Positions 26,211 to 34,344 of a stretch of DNA of 64,000 nt are shown here, piece after piece; the first letter of the stretch is position 1; each line of letters begins with the position of its first letter. Source of the stretch: Streptomyces clavifer (lineage in GTDB: Bacteria > Actinomycetota > Actinomycetes > Streptomycetales > Streptomycetaceae); contig BMWJ01000003.1 in the NCBI GenBank assembly GCA_014651175.1, positions 728,920 to 792,919 on the forward strand, written 5' to 3'. A program made the position numbers and the translations under genes. Below the pieces are notes generated by a model, which worked only from the letters and a program-made list of their open reading frames with translations, made no database searches and had not been told where the DNA came from.

Positions 26211-27137
26211 TCAGGGCTTGACCGCGATGCGGCCCTCGTCCATGCGCAGGAGGAGCAGCTGCTCACCGGTCTCCTCCAGGAATTCGTCCACGGCCTGACG
26301 GGATCCCTGCCAGTAGCCGTAGTCGTCGATCAGGAGCACACCGCCGCTGACCAGGCGCGAGTAGAGGTGCCGCAGCTCGTGCCTCGTCGACGCGTACCAG
26401 TCGGTGTCCAGCCGCAGGATCGAGATCCGGTCCGGTGCCTGCTCCGGAACGGTGTCCTCGACCTTGCCCCGTACGTAGTGGACGCGCTCCTTCGGGTACG
26501 GCACGTCCTCGAATCCGGCCCGTACGTCCTCCAGCGAGGCCACGGCCCAGATCGGCCGGTCCCTGCCCTGGGCGTCCAGCAGCTCCCGGGCCGGCTTGCC
26601 GTCACGGCGCAGGTCCTCGGCGGTGGGCGGGGTCATGCCCTCGTACGTGTCGAAGAGGTACAGGTCGCGCCCGGTCTCGCCGAGGGACAGCAGGGTCTTC
26701 GCGCAGGCCTGCATGGAACCGCCACGCCAGACGCCGCACTCCACGATGTCGCCGGGAATGCCGTGCCTGACGATGTGCCGGGTCGCGAGGACGAGGGCGT
26801 TGAGGCGCTCGGGGGAGGTCATCGTGTACGGCTTGACCGCACGGATGATGTCCTTCGCCTCGTCGTCGTAGTCGGCCGGGAACTGCGTGCCGGACTTCGG
26901 CGCGGGCTTCTTCGCAGGCTTCTTCGCGGTGGCCGGCTCCGGCGGGGCCTGCGCCGCGGCCTCCGTCCCTGCGGGCTTCCCCGGAGGGGCCGCCGCCGTC
27001 GCTCCCGGTGCCGGGGCGGTCCGGGGAGCGGGCACGGCCGCGCGCCTGAGCTGGTAGCCGGTGAGTTGCTGAAGGACGCCGTTGACGGCGTTGCGCCAAG
27101 CCATGGAGCCGGAGGGTACGCGCGCTTTGCGGCTCAT
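26211..27137 (-). CDS. TylF/MycF-family O-methyltransferase
   Basis: A 308-aa SAM-dependent methyltransferase started at ATG 27137, with AAAGGTG just upstream. The N-terminal ~85 residues are an Ala/Pro/Lys-rich linker (PAKKPAKKPAPKS). The catalytic domain then shows the TylF hallmarks: IPGDIVECGVWRGGSM for SAM binding, DLYLFDTYEGMTPPT, LRLDTDWYASTRHEL and the metal-site region LLIDDYGYWQGSRQAV. Characterised family members O-methylate sugar hydroxyls on macrolides, using Mg2+. Here it probably methylates a sugar of the wall polymer (inference from location). Confidence 0.85.
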   Translation of the reverse strand: MSRKARVPSGSMAWRNAVNGVLQQLTGYQLRRAAVPAPRTAPAPGATAAAPPGKPAGTEAAAQAPPEPATAKKPAKKPAPKSGTQFPADYDDEAKDIIRAVKPYTMTSPERLNALVLATRHIVRHGIPGDIVECGVWRGGSMQACAKTLLSLGETGRDLYLFDTYEGMTPPTAEDLRRDGKPARELLDAQGRDRPIWAVASLEDVRAGFEDVPYPKERVHYVRGKVEDTVPEQAPDRISILRLDTDWYASTRHELRHLYSRLVSGGVLLIDDYGYWQGSRQAVDEFLEETGEQLLLLRMDEGRIAVKP

Positions 27138-27148
27138 GTCACCTTTCG

Positions 27149-27883
27149 TCAACCTGCTGTTGATGCGGCCTCGGGGGCCTCCGGCCGTCCGCACCGCTCC
27201 CGGCCCGCGAGCGGGCGCGGCAGCGGCACCCGGTCCACTCCGCCGACGTGGTTGGCCCACCACACCGCCGTCTCCCGCACGGCGAACGCGGCCAGCCGCC
27301 CCTTCAGCCGCGCCACCGGCCGCGCGGGGCGCTGCGGCTTCCGGAAGACACCGACGGAGTCGCCCCAGTAGGCGGCCTTCTCGTCGATGGACCGGTAGTC
27401 GTGCCAGATGCCCTTCCTGGGCGGGAAGTCCGTGTACGCCTCGCAGAGTTCGAGGCGGGAGTGGGCGGCCAACGCCCGGAACCCGTCGGGGTAGTAGCGC
27501 CAGCAGTCCTGCGCGTCGTGGGCGTGACCGCGCGACGGAGCGGTGATGAAGGCGTAGCCACCGGGCTTCAGCACCCGGGCGATCTCCAGCATCGACACCC
27601 AGAAGAAGGGAATGTGCTCGAACGCCTGCCCGGACAGGACGACATCGGCGCTGCCAGACCCGGCGGGGATCCGGTAGGGCCGGGTCATCACGGCGTCGAC
27701 GTTGGGGCCGTCGAGCACATCGACCCCGAGGTAGTCGATGTCGTGTCCGGCCAGCAGCGCCCGGTGTGTACGGGCCTGCTTGCCGGAGACGCGCGAGCCG
27801 AGGTCCACCACGCGGTGCCTGCGGGACGTCGGCAGGTACTCCCGGACGCAGAGTTCCATCTGCTCATAGGCGGACCGGTGCAT
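27149..27883 (-). CDS. Class I SAM-dependent methyltransferase
   Basis: 244 aa from MHRSAYEQMELCVREYLP, with GGGAG about 7 bp upstream. The SAM-binding core is visible: VVDLGSRVSGKQ (motif I, with Ser for the second Gly), DYLGVDVLDGPNVDAV (acidic loop), ADVVLSGQAFEHIPFFWVSMLEIARVLKPGGYAFITAP (motifs IV-VI; residues read in order). The segment CWRYYPDGFRAL is common in methyltransferases of polysaccharide clusters. It lies 11 bp upstream of the TylF-like gene in one transcription unit. The acceptor is unknown. Confidence 0.8.
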   Translation of the reverse strand: MHRSAYEQMELCVREYLPTSRRHRVVDLGSRVSGKQARTHRALLAGHDIDYLGVDVLDGPNVDAVMTRPYRIPAGSGSADVVLSGQAFEHIPFFWVSMLEIARVLKPGGYAFITAPSRGHAHDAQDCWRYYPDGFRALAAHSRLELCEAYTDFPPRKGIWHDYRSIDEKAAYWGDSVGVFRKPQRPARPVARLKGRLAAFAVRETAVWWANHVGGVDRVPLPRPLAGRERCGRPEAPEAASTAG

Positions 27884-27953
27884 AAGTTCTCCCGACGTTG
27901 CGATGGGCGCGCGCTGTTGAACACAACGAGGGCGGGATGCGGAGGGGGGCGCC

Positions 27954-30062
27954 TCATACGGGTGATGCGGGGCCTCGGCCGGGGCCGACGGGGAACACCC
28001 GACGCACCACGCGTTCCGCCGCGTGCCCGTCGTCGTACGGGCAGAACCGGCTGCGGAACGCGGCGCGCAGCGCGGCCGCCCCGGACGAGCGCCAGGCTCC
28101 CGTCCGCAGCAGTTCGCGCAGTTCGTCCTCCGTCGTGGCGACGGCTCCGGGGGTGTCGCCGGGGCGCCCGGAGAGCAGGTCGACATAGGTGCCACGCGCG
28201 GCCCGGTAGGCGGCCCAGTCCGGCGCGTAGGTGACGATCGGGCGGTCCAGGCAGGCGTAGTCGAACATCAGGGACGAGTAATCGGTGATCAACGCGTCCG
28301 AGGCCAGGCAGAGTTCCTCGACCCTCGGGTGCGCGGTGACGTCGACGACCCGCCCCCCGGCGGCCTCCCCGGCCGAGCGCCCGTAGAAGTAGTGCGCCCG
28401 CACCAGCAGCACGTACTCCTCGCCGAGATCGCGGGCCAGGCGCTCCAGGTCGAGGCGGGGGAGGAAGCCCCTGCGGTAGTCGCGGTGGGTCGGCGCGTAC
28501 AGCAGGACGGTCCGGCCGGGCCCGATGCCGAGATCCGCGCGGATCTTCCCGGTCAGCTCCGGGGTGGCGGTGCAGAGGACGTCGTTGCGCGGGTAGCCGA
28601 GCGGCAGGTGCTCGTACGCGGACGGGTAGGCCCGGTCCCACACCTCGGTGGTGTGCGGGTTGGCGGAGAGGCTGAAGTCCCACTGGTCGGCGTGGGCGAC
28701 GACCCGTTCGAAGCTGACACCGTTGGTGAGGGCGGGGTACGGGCGCTGGTCGAGGCCCATGGTCTTGAGCGGGGTCCCGTGGTGGGTCTGCAGGTAGATC
28801 TGGCCCGGGCGTTTGGTGAAGCCCCCGGGGAAGCTGGAGTTGTTGACCAGGTAGGTGGCGGTGGCCATGGTCCGCCAGTAGGCGCGGGAGCCCTCGATCA
28901 CGTACGGCACCCCCGGTGGCATCCGGTCGAGGTGGCGCGAGGAGACGACCCAGACACCGCGGATGTGCGGGACGAGTTCGCGGGCCTTGGCGTAGACGGC
29001 AGCGGGATTGCAGGCGACACCGCGGTTCCAGTACGCCCCGTAGACGGCGAGGCAGGGGTCCAGCGGACGGTGCAGGTCCGCGCGGTAGGCGGCCCGCATC
29101 ACGCGGGCGCGCAGGGACTTCTTCCCCGCGCGCAGGGCGCTGTGCGCCCGGGTGCGCAGGGAGCGTACGGCCTGCCGGGCGCGGTGCGCGGCATGGCTGC
29201 CGAGGAGCCCGGCGGCGCGGAAGAAGGCCGCGCGGTCACCGGGTGCGATCCGGCCCGGGTCGTCGAGGACGGCCCGCAGGTGTGCGGTGCGGGCGGTAAG
29301 GACGCGCGGGTCGCCGCCGGTCTCGGCGATCAGGTGCGCGTACGCGTCGATGACGGCGAAGTGGGCGCGGCCGGGTGTCGTCGCGAAGGTGCCGGTACGG
29401 CGCAGGCGGTGGCGTACGCAGACCCGGTCCAGCACGGCGAGGGTGCCGGCGTCGGAGCTGAGGAGGGCCGCACGGTGGACGGGCACGACGTCGTCGTAGG
29501 GGCCGTCGGTGAAGCGGAGCCCGTGGGCGGTCCAGAAGGCGCGGCGGAAGATCTGGTTCCGCGCGGCGGGCAGGTCGTCTCCCGGCCGGGTCTCGCCCCA
29601 CCAGTCGACGCGGTCGTGCCCGAGGCGCAGCACGTCCGGACGGTCCGCCGCCACCCTGGCAGCGATCTCCGACAGCGCGCCGGGCAGCAGCAGGTCGTCC
29701 CCGTCGAGGAAGAGCAGGTACGCCCCGCGCGCCTCGGCGGCCCCGGCGTTGCGGGCCGCGCCGAGGTGCGGGGAGGGCTGCGGCACCCCGGAGGGGGCGG
29801 CCGGGGTGCCGGAGGGCAGGGGGCTTCCGGGCTCCGCCGGGGCGCCGGGGTCCGGCTCCCCGGGACTTCCTCCCGGGTGCAGCACCCGGACCCGGGGGTC
29901 GCGTTCGGCGAACTCCCGGGCGATGTCCGGGCCACCGTCCGGCGGGCCGGCGTCGACGGCGATCAGCTCCCAGTCCCGTGAGGACTGGTCGGTCACGGAC
30001 TCCAACGCCGCCCTCAGGTACCCCTGAACGCGGTGGACGGGCACGACGACACTGAGGAGCAT
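27954..30062 (-). CDS. GT2 glycosyltransferase fused to TagF-like domain (copy D, with Pro/Gly insert)
   Basis: 702 aa from ATG 30062 (MLLSVVVPVHRVQGYL). In the GT-A domain the usual VDDGSPD reads VDAGPPD. A Gly/Pro/Ser-rich segment of about 38 residues (about 60-97: GSPGEPDPGAPAEPGS...) interrupts the domain just before HLGAARNAG. The later LDGDD motif is intact. The TagF domain has AYWNRGVACNPAAVY, QTHHGTPLKTMG (about 427), LLYAPTHRDYRRGF and ITDYSSLMFDY (about 593), closely matching copy A. It heads the minus-strand run and is divergent from copy E. The substituted DDG motif may weaken the glycosyltransferase activity. Confidence 0.83.
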   Translation of the reverse strand: MLLSVVVPVHRVQGYLRAALESVTDQSSRDWELIAVDAGPPDGGPDIAREFAERDPRVRVLHPGGSPGEPDPGAPAEPGSPLPSGTPAAPSGVPQPSPHLGAARNAGAAEARGAYLLFLDGDDLLLPGALSEIAARVAADRPDVLRLGHDRVDWWGETRPGDDLPAARNQIFRRAFWTAHGLRFTDGPYDDVVPVHRAALLSSDAGTLAVLDRVCVRHRLRRTGTFATTPGRAHFAVIDAYAHLIAETGGDPRVLTARTAHLRAVLDDPGRIAPGDRAAFFRAAGLLGSHAAHRARQAVRSLRTRAHSALRAGKKSLRARVMRAAYRADLHRPLDPCLAVYGAYWNRGVACNPAAVYAKARELVPHIRGVWVVSSRHLDRMPPGVPYVIEGSRAYWRTMATATYLVNNSSFPGGFTKRPGQIYLQTHHGTPLKTMGLDQRPYPALTNGVSFERVVAHADQWDFSLSANPHTTEVWDRAYPSAYEHLPLGYPRNDVLCTATPELTGKIRADLGIGPGRTVLLYAPTHRDYRRGFLPRLDLERLARDLGEEYVLLVRAHYFYGRSAGEAAGGRVVDVTAHPRVEELCLASDALITDYSSLMFDYACLDRPIVTYAPDWAAYRAARGTYVDLLSGRPGDTPGAVATTEDELRELLRTGAWRSSGAAALRAAFRSRFCPYDDGHAAERVVRRVFPVGPGRGPASPV

Positions 30063-30163
30063 GGCAGCCGAGCGTAGTGCGGACCACGCTCCGCACCCCT
30101 CCTGCATTCACCCGTTCGGGTCAGCGTCGGTGACCCGGGGCGCTCACCCGGGTTGAGCCGTAC
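30063..30163. promoter_or_regulatory. Divergent control region between copies D and E
   Basis: 101 bp separate two divergent GT-TagF genes, so both promoters must lie here or inside the genes. An inverted repeat, ACCCGGG (30133-30139) with CCCGGGT (30147-30153), sits 11 bp before the plus-strand ATG, where no good Shine-Dalgarno is seen. No clear -35/-10 pair was recognised. Confidence 0.4.
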
Positions 30164-33100
30164 ATGAAGCCACTCCTCAGCGTCGTCGTCCCCGTGCACA
30201 ACGTCGAGGAGTATCTGGAGGAGTGCCTCCTCTCCCTCGCCGGCCAGTCCCTGAGGGCCATCGAGGTGATCCTCGTCGACGACGGCTCGACGGACGGCAG
30301 CCGCCGGATCGCGGAGGGGTTCGCCGCCCGGGACAGCCGCTTCCGCTGTGTCCACCAGCGCAACGCGGGCCTGAGCGCCGCACGCAACGCAGGGGTCGCG
30401 CACACCTCTCCCGGCGTTCCGTACCTCGCGTTCGCGGACAGCGACGACATCGTCGTCCACGACGCGTACGAACGGATGCTGGCCTCCCTGGAGTCGACGG
30501 GCTCGGACCTGGTGACGGGCAATGTGTGGCGGCTCACCGCCCAAGGACGCCAACAGGCCTGGCAGTACCGATGGCTGACCGCCGACCACCCCCGCACCCA
30601 CATCACCCGCGACGCCCGGCTGCTGGCCGACCGGGTCGCCTGGAACAAGGTGTTCCGGCGCTCCTTCTGGGACCGGCACGGATTCGTCTTCCCGGTGGGC
30701 AGGCTCTACGAGGACACGCCCGTGATGATCCCGGCGCACCACCTCGCCGGATCGGTGGACGTCCTGAGCGGGCACGTCTACTGCTGGCGGGTGCGGGAGG
30801 GCTCGATCACCCGGCGGCGCACGGACGTGCGGGGCGTGCGGGACCGGATCGCGGCCTGCGAGCAGGTCAGCGCCTTCCTGGCGGACCACGGCCCCGACCA
30901 GCGGCGCCGGTACGACACGTCCTGTCTGCGCGACGACTTCGTGTACTTCCTGGAAGGGCTGCCGATGGGCGGCCCCGCCTACCGCTCGGCCTTCATGGCG
31001 GGCGCGGGCGCCTTCCTCGACCGGGCGGGCGGCGCGGCGCTGGACGGGCTGCCCGCCGAGGCGCGCATCAGGTGGCGGCTGGTGCGGGAGCGCAGGCTGG
31101 ACGACCTGCTGGCCGTCCTCGCGTTCGAACGGGCCAACGGGACGGGCACGTTCGCGGTCGAAGGGCCGCCCGGCAGGCGCCGGGCGGTGCACCCGGGGGT
31201 AGCGGGCGCCGGTGCGCGGCTCGGCCGGGGTGATCTGCCGGCCGTGGCACGGCTGACGGAGGCCTCGTGGGGCGCGGACGGGAAGCTGCGGCTGCGCGGA
31301 TACGCGTACATCCGCAATCTCCCTGCCGGGACGGCCCGTCGCGCGCTGAAGGCGGGGCTGGTGCGGGAAGCGGGGGGCCGACGGCTGAGGCCCGTGCCGG
31401 TACGCACGGTCCGGATGCCGGGAGCGACCGCGGACTCCGGTCAGGAGCTGCACTGTTACGACCACGCGGGCTTCGAGATGGTCCTCGACCCGGAACGCAT
31501 CGGTCCGGGCACCTGGCAGGTGGGCGTGGTGGTGGCCGCGCACGGCGTCGTACGGCGGGCGGCCCTGCGCGCGGTGGGGGCCGCCGCCGCCCAGCCGCTC
31601 GTCCACGACCTGGGCCGCGGGCGGCGCGCGGTGCTCGACTACGGGGACGGCCGGCTCCGGCTGACCGTGGCACAGCTGCCCGCCCTGGTCCTCGCGCACG
31701 ACGGCGGACCCGGAACCCTGGAACTGGCCGGCCGGCTGTACGGGGCCGCCCGGCCGACCGCCCTCGCACTGACCCGCGCCGGGGCCGAGGAGCTCACCGT
31801 CCCCGTGCGCTGCGGCGAGGACGGGCACTTCACCGTGAGCGTGCCCCTCGCGGAACTCGCCGGACGCGGGGGGCCCGCCGAACCCGCGACCGCACCGGAT
31901 CCGGGGGCGGCCCGGCCGGCCGCACTCGTGACGGGCGACGACCGCGCCCCGCTGGCCGCAGGCCCGGACCTGCCCCCGCCGGCCCGCGCGGACGCGTCCG
32001 GCCACCTGGTGCTGGAGGTGGCCGCTCACCCGTTCGTGGACCGCGTCGGCGAGGCACCGCACGGCGGACTGCGCGTCGAGGGGGCACCGTACGCCCCGGG
32101 CACGCTCGTCCTGCGGCACAGCACCCTGGGCGAGACCCTGACCGTTCCCGTGGAGCGGACGGGGGCACGCGGGGGGAACCGGTTCGCCGTGCGGCTCCCC
32201 CGCCCGCCGTGTGAGGGCGACTGGGAGGTGTACCTGGACGGCCGGCCGGTACGGGTGACGGGCGCCCTCGCCGCCCGGCTCCCTGTCCGCTCAGCCGCCG
32301 GGTTCCGTGTCGACCGCCGTCACGGCGACCGGCTGACGGTGCACGCGGAGCCCGTGCTCGACGATGCCGAACGGGGCGCGTACCGCCAGGGCCGCCTGCG
32401 CACGGCTCACTATCCGGCCCGGCGCCGGCTCCCGCTCCGCGACGCCGTCCTCTACGCGGGCGGGCGCGCGGGGGGAGACGCACCGCGCGCCGTGCACGCC
32501 GAGCTCGTACGCCGGAGCGCGGAGGTCGAACACCTCTGGGTCACCGACGGTTACGCGGGCGCCGCCGCGCAGGTCCCGCCCACGGCCGTGCCCGTCGTGG
32601 CGCACAGCACCGCCTGGTACGAGGCGCTGGCGCGGGCCCGCCGCATCGTCACGGCGGGCCAGCTGCCCGTCTGGTTCGAGCGGCGCCCGGACCAGACGGT
32701 CGTGCAGACCTGGCACGGTGCCCCGCTCGGCCGGTTCGGCCTGGACCTCACCGGCACGCTGTACGCCGACCACCAGTACCTCGCCTCGCTGCCGCACCGG
32801 TCCGCCCAGTGGTCGGTCCTGGTCTCCCCCAGCGCCTTCGCCACCCCGCACCTGCGCCGCGCACTGGCCTACGGCGGCGAGGTCCTGGAGGCGGGCTCAC
32901 CCGCGGCCGACCTGCTGTGCGCGCCCGGCCGTGACAAGTCGGCCGAGCGGGTACGCGGCCGGCTCGGCATCCCGGACGGCCACCGGGTCGTGCTCTACGC
33001 GCCCACGTACCGCGACCAGCTCGCGCACGCGCCGGGCAGCGTCCCCGGCGGCTCGCCCCGGCTGTACCGCTGGGAGCCCGCACTCGACCTGCCCGCGCTG

Positions 33101-33553
33101 GTGCGTTCGCTCGACGACCACACCACGGTGCTGGTCCGCAGGCACCCGCGGGTCACGGGCAGCGTGCCGGAGGGGCCCACCCTGCGGGACGTCTCCGCGC
33201 ACCCGGTCACCGCCGAACTGCTGCTGATCGCGGACGTGCTGGTCACCGACTACACGGGCCTGGTGTTCGACTTCGCGCACACCGGCCGCCCCGTGCTGTT
33301 CCACACACCCGACCTGGAGCACTACCGGGACACCGTGCGCGGCTTCTGCCTGGACTTCGAGACCCGCGCACCCGGTCCCCTGCTCATCAGCACGGACGAA
33401 GTGGCCGAAGCCCTGCGGTGCGCCCGGGAGGCCCCGCACGGGAAGGCCCTCCACGCCGAGGCGTACGCCGCCTTCCGGCAGGACCTCTGCGGCCCCGGCG
33501 ACGGTGGTGCCGCGGGCCGGGTGGTGGACCGGCTGCTCGGCGACCGCTCCTGA
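30164..33553 (+). CDS. GT2 glycosyltransferase fused to TagF-like domain (copy E, 1,129 aa)
   Basis: MKPLLSVVVPVHNVEEYLEEC starts a complete GT-A domain with ILVDDGSTDGS and FADSDD. A long beta-rich middle part follows (about 350-730; KLRLRGYAYIRNLP matches copy C) with a Pro/Ala-rich linker near 570-615. The TagF domain has QTWHGAPLGRFG (about 848), VLYAPTYRDQL and VTDYTGLVFDF (about 1027; TDYTG replaces the TDYSS of the other four copies). In S. coelicolor a TagF homologue of this region (SCO2997) has been linked to wall teichoic acid and sporulation. Which of the five copies corresponds to it cannot be decided here. Confidence 0.85.
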   Translation: MKPLLSVVVPVHNVEEYLEECLLSLAGQSLRAIEVILVDDGSTDGSRRIAEGFAARDSRFRCVHQRNAGLSAARNAGVAHTSPGVPYLAFADSDDIVVHDAYERMLASLESTGSDLVTGNVWRLTAQGRQQAWQYRWLTADHPRTHITRDARLLADRVAWNKVFRRSFWDRHGFVFPVGRLYEDTPVMIPAHHLAGSVDVLSGHVYCWRVREGSITRRRTDVRGVRDRIAACEQVSAFLADHGPDQRRRYDTSCLRDDFVYFLEGLPMGGPAYRSAFMAGAGAFLDRAGGAALDGLPAEARIRWRLVRERRLDDLLAVLAFERANGTGTFAVEGPPGRRRAVHPGVAGAGARLGRGDLPAVARLTEASWGADGKLRLRGYAYIRNLPAGTARRALKAGLVREAGGRRLRPVPVRTVRMPGATADSGQELHCYDHAGFEMVLDPERIGPGTWQVGVVVAAHGVVRRAALRAVGAAAAQPLVHDLGRGRRAVLDYGDGRLRLTVAQLPALVLAHDGGPGTLELAGRLYGAARPTALALTRAGAEELTVPVRCGEDGHFTVSVPLAELAGRGGPAEPATAPDPGAARPAALVTGDDRAPLAAGPDLPPPARADASGHLVLEVAAHPFVDRVGEAPHGGLRVEGAPYAPGTLVLRHSTLGETLTVPVERTGARGGNRFAVRLPRPPCEGDWEVYLDGRPVRVTGALAARLPVRSAAGFRVDRRHGDRLTVHAEPVLDDAERGAYRQGRLRTAHYPARRRLPLRDAVLYAGGRAGGDAPRAVHAELVRRSAEVEHLWVTDGYAGAAAQVPPTAVPVVAHSTAWYEALARARRIVTAGQLPVWFERRPDQTVVQTWHGAPLGRFGLDLTGTLYADHQYLASLPHRSAQWSVLVSPSAFATPHLRRALAYGGEVLEAGSPAADLLCAPGRDKSAERVRGRLGIPDGHRVVLYAPTYRDQLAHAPGSVPGGSPRLYRWEPALDLPALVRSLDDHTTVLVRRHPRVTGSVPEGPTLRDVSAHPVTAELLLIADVLVTDYTGLVFDFAHTGRPVLFHTPDLEHYRDTVRGFCLDFETRAPGPLLISTDEVAEALRCAREAPHGKALHAEAYAAFRQDLCGPGDGGAAGRVVDRLLGDRS

Positions 33554-33567
33554 GCGCGCCGGGACCG

Positions 33568-33587
33568 GCGGTCGACGGGCCGACCGC
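33568..33587. terminator. Short hairpin between convergent genes
   Basis: GCGGTCG (33568-33574) pairs with CGACCGC (33581-33587), loop 6 nt, in the 34-bp gap between copy E and the TetR gene. It can serve both strands. Confidence 0.45.
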
Positions 33588-34199
33588 TCAGCGACCGCTC
33601 CTGAGGGCGGCGACGGCCGACTCGGCGAGGTCGTCCAGATACCCCTTCGGCAGGTCGCCGCGGACCACGACGAGGCGCCAGTAGAGCGGTCCGACGATCA
33701 GGTCCAGAGCCCGGTCCGGGTCGCTGCCCTCGGGGAGTTCACCGCGGGCCACCGCCGCGCGTACGACCACGGCCGCCACCCCCTGCTGCTGGTCGAGCAG
33801 GGCGGCCTTGATGGCGTCGGAGATCTCCGGGTTGCGCGCCGCCTCGACCAGCAGGTCCGGGATCACCTGCGAGGCGACGGGGTGGCGCAGGGCGTACGCG
33901 GCCAGTTCGAGCACGGCGCGCACGTCCCCGTACAGCGAACCGGTCGCCGGGGCGGGCATGCCCTGGGCGGCGACGGCCGCGACCAGGTCCAGCACGAGGT
34001 GGAGCTTGGACTTCCACCGGCGGTAGACGGCGGTCTTGCCCACCCCCGCCCGGCGGGCGATGCCCTCGATCGACATCCGCGCGAACCCCACCGCGGCCAG
34101 CTCCTCGAAGACGGCCCCGCGGATCGCGTCGGTGACGTCCTCGCGCAGCACCGCGGCACCTGCCGGGGTGCGGCGCCCGGTTCGCCGTTCGGTGGTCAT
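33588..34199 (-). CDS. TetR-family transcriptional regulator
   Basis: 203 aa. The N-terminal HTH (about 18-62) is typical: VTDAIRGAVFEELAAVGFARMSIEGIARRAGVGKTAVYRRWKSK in order, with the KTAVYRRW recognition helix. The C-terminal ligand and dimer domain resembles the TetR_C_16/TetR_C_11 type. It is divergent from tagG-tagH and shares a 145-bp region that holds a palindrome, so it is probably a repressor of the exporter and of itself (inference). No ribosome binding site precedes the ATG. TATCAT lies 7 bp upstream, which suggests a leaderless transcript. Confidence 0.88.
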   Translation of the reverse strand: MTTERRTGRRTPAGAAVLREDVTDAIRGAVFEELAAVGFARMSIEGIARRAGVGKTAVYRRWKSKLHLVLDLVAAVAAQGMPAPATGSLYGDVRAVLELAAYALRHPVASQVIPDLLVEAARNPEISDAIKAALLDQQQGVAAVVVRAAVARGELPEGSDPDRALDLIVGPLYWRLVVVRGDLPKGYLDDLAESAVAALRSGR

Positions 34200-34206
34200 G
34201 GCCCGA

Positions 34207-34261
34207 ATGATAGACCGTAACGACGAAACGGTTGCGTTGCGACGTACAAACGTCCTACTGT
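34207..34261. promoter_or_regulatory. tagG promoter with palindromic operator; probable leaderless TetR promoter
   Basis: Plus strand: TTGCGT (34232-34237), 18 bp, TACTGT (34256-34261). The perfect inverted repeat GACGT-ACAA-ACGTC (34241-34254) lies exactly between -35 and -10. TGCGTTGCGACG occurs at 34233-34244 and again at 34263-34274, 30 bp apart, about three helix turns. Minus strand: TATCAT (34212-34207) is 7 bp from the regulator ATG. This is a classic layout for a TetR-type repressor. Confidence 0.5.
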
Positions 34262-34344
34262 CTGCGTTGCGACGATACGGTGCCGTCCCATCGGTCCGGA
34301 TGCGTGCGCCCTCGTTCCTTCTGCCCCCGTCGAAAGCGATCGTG

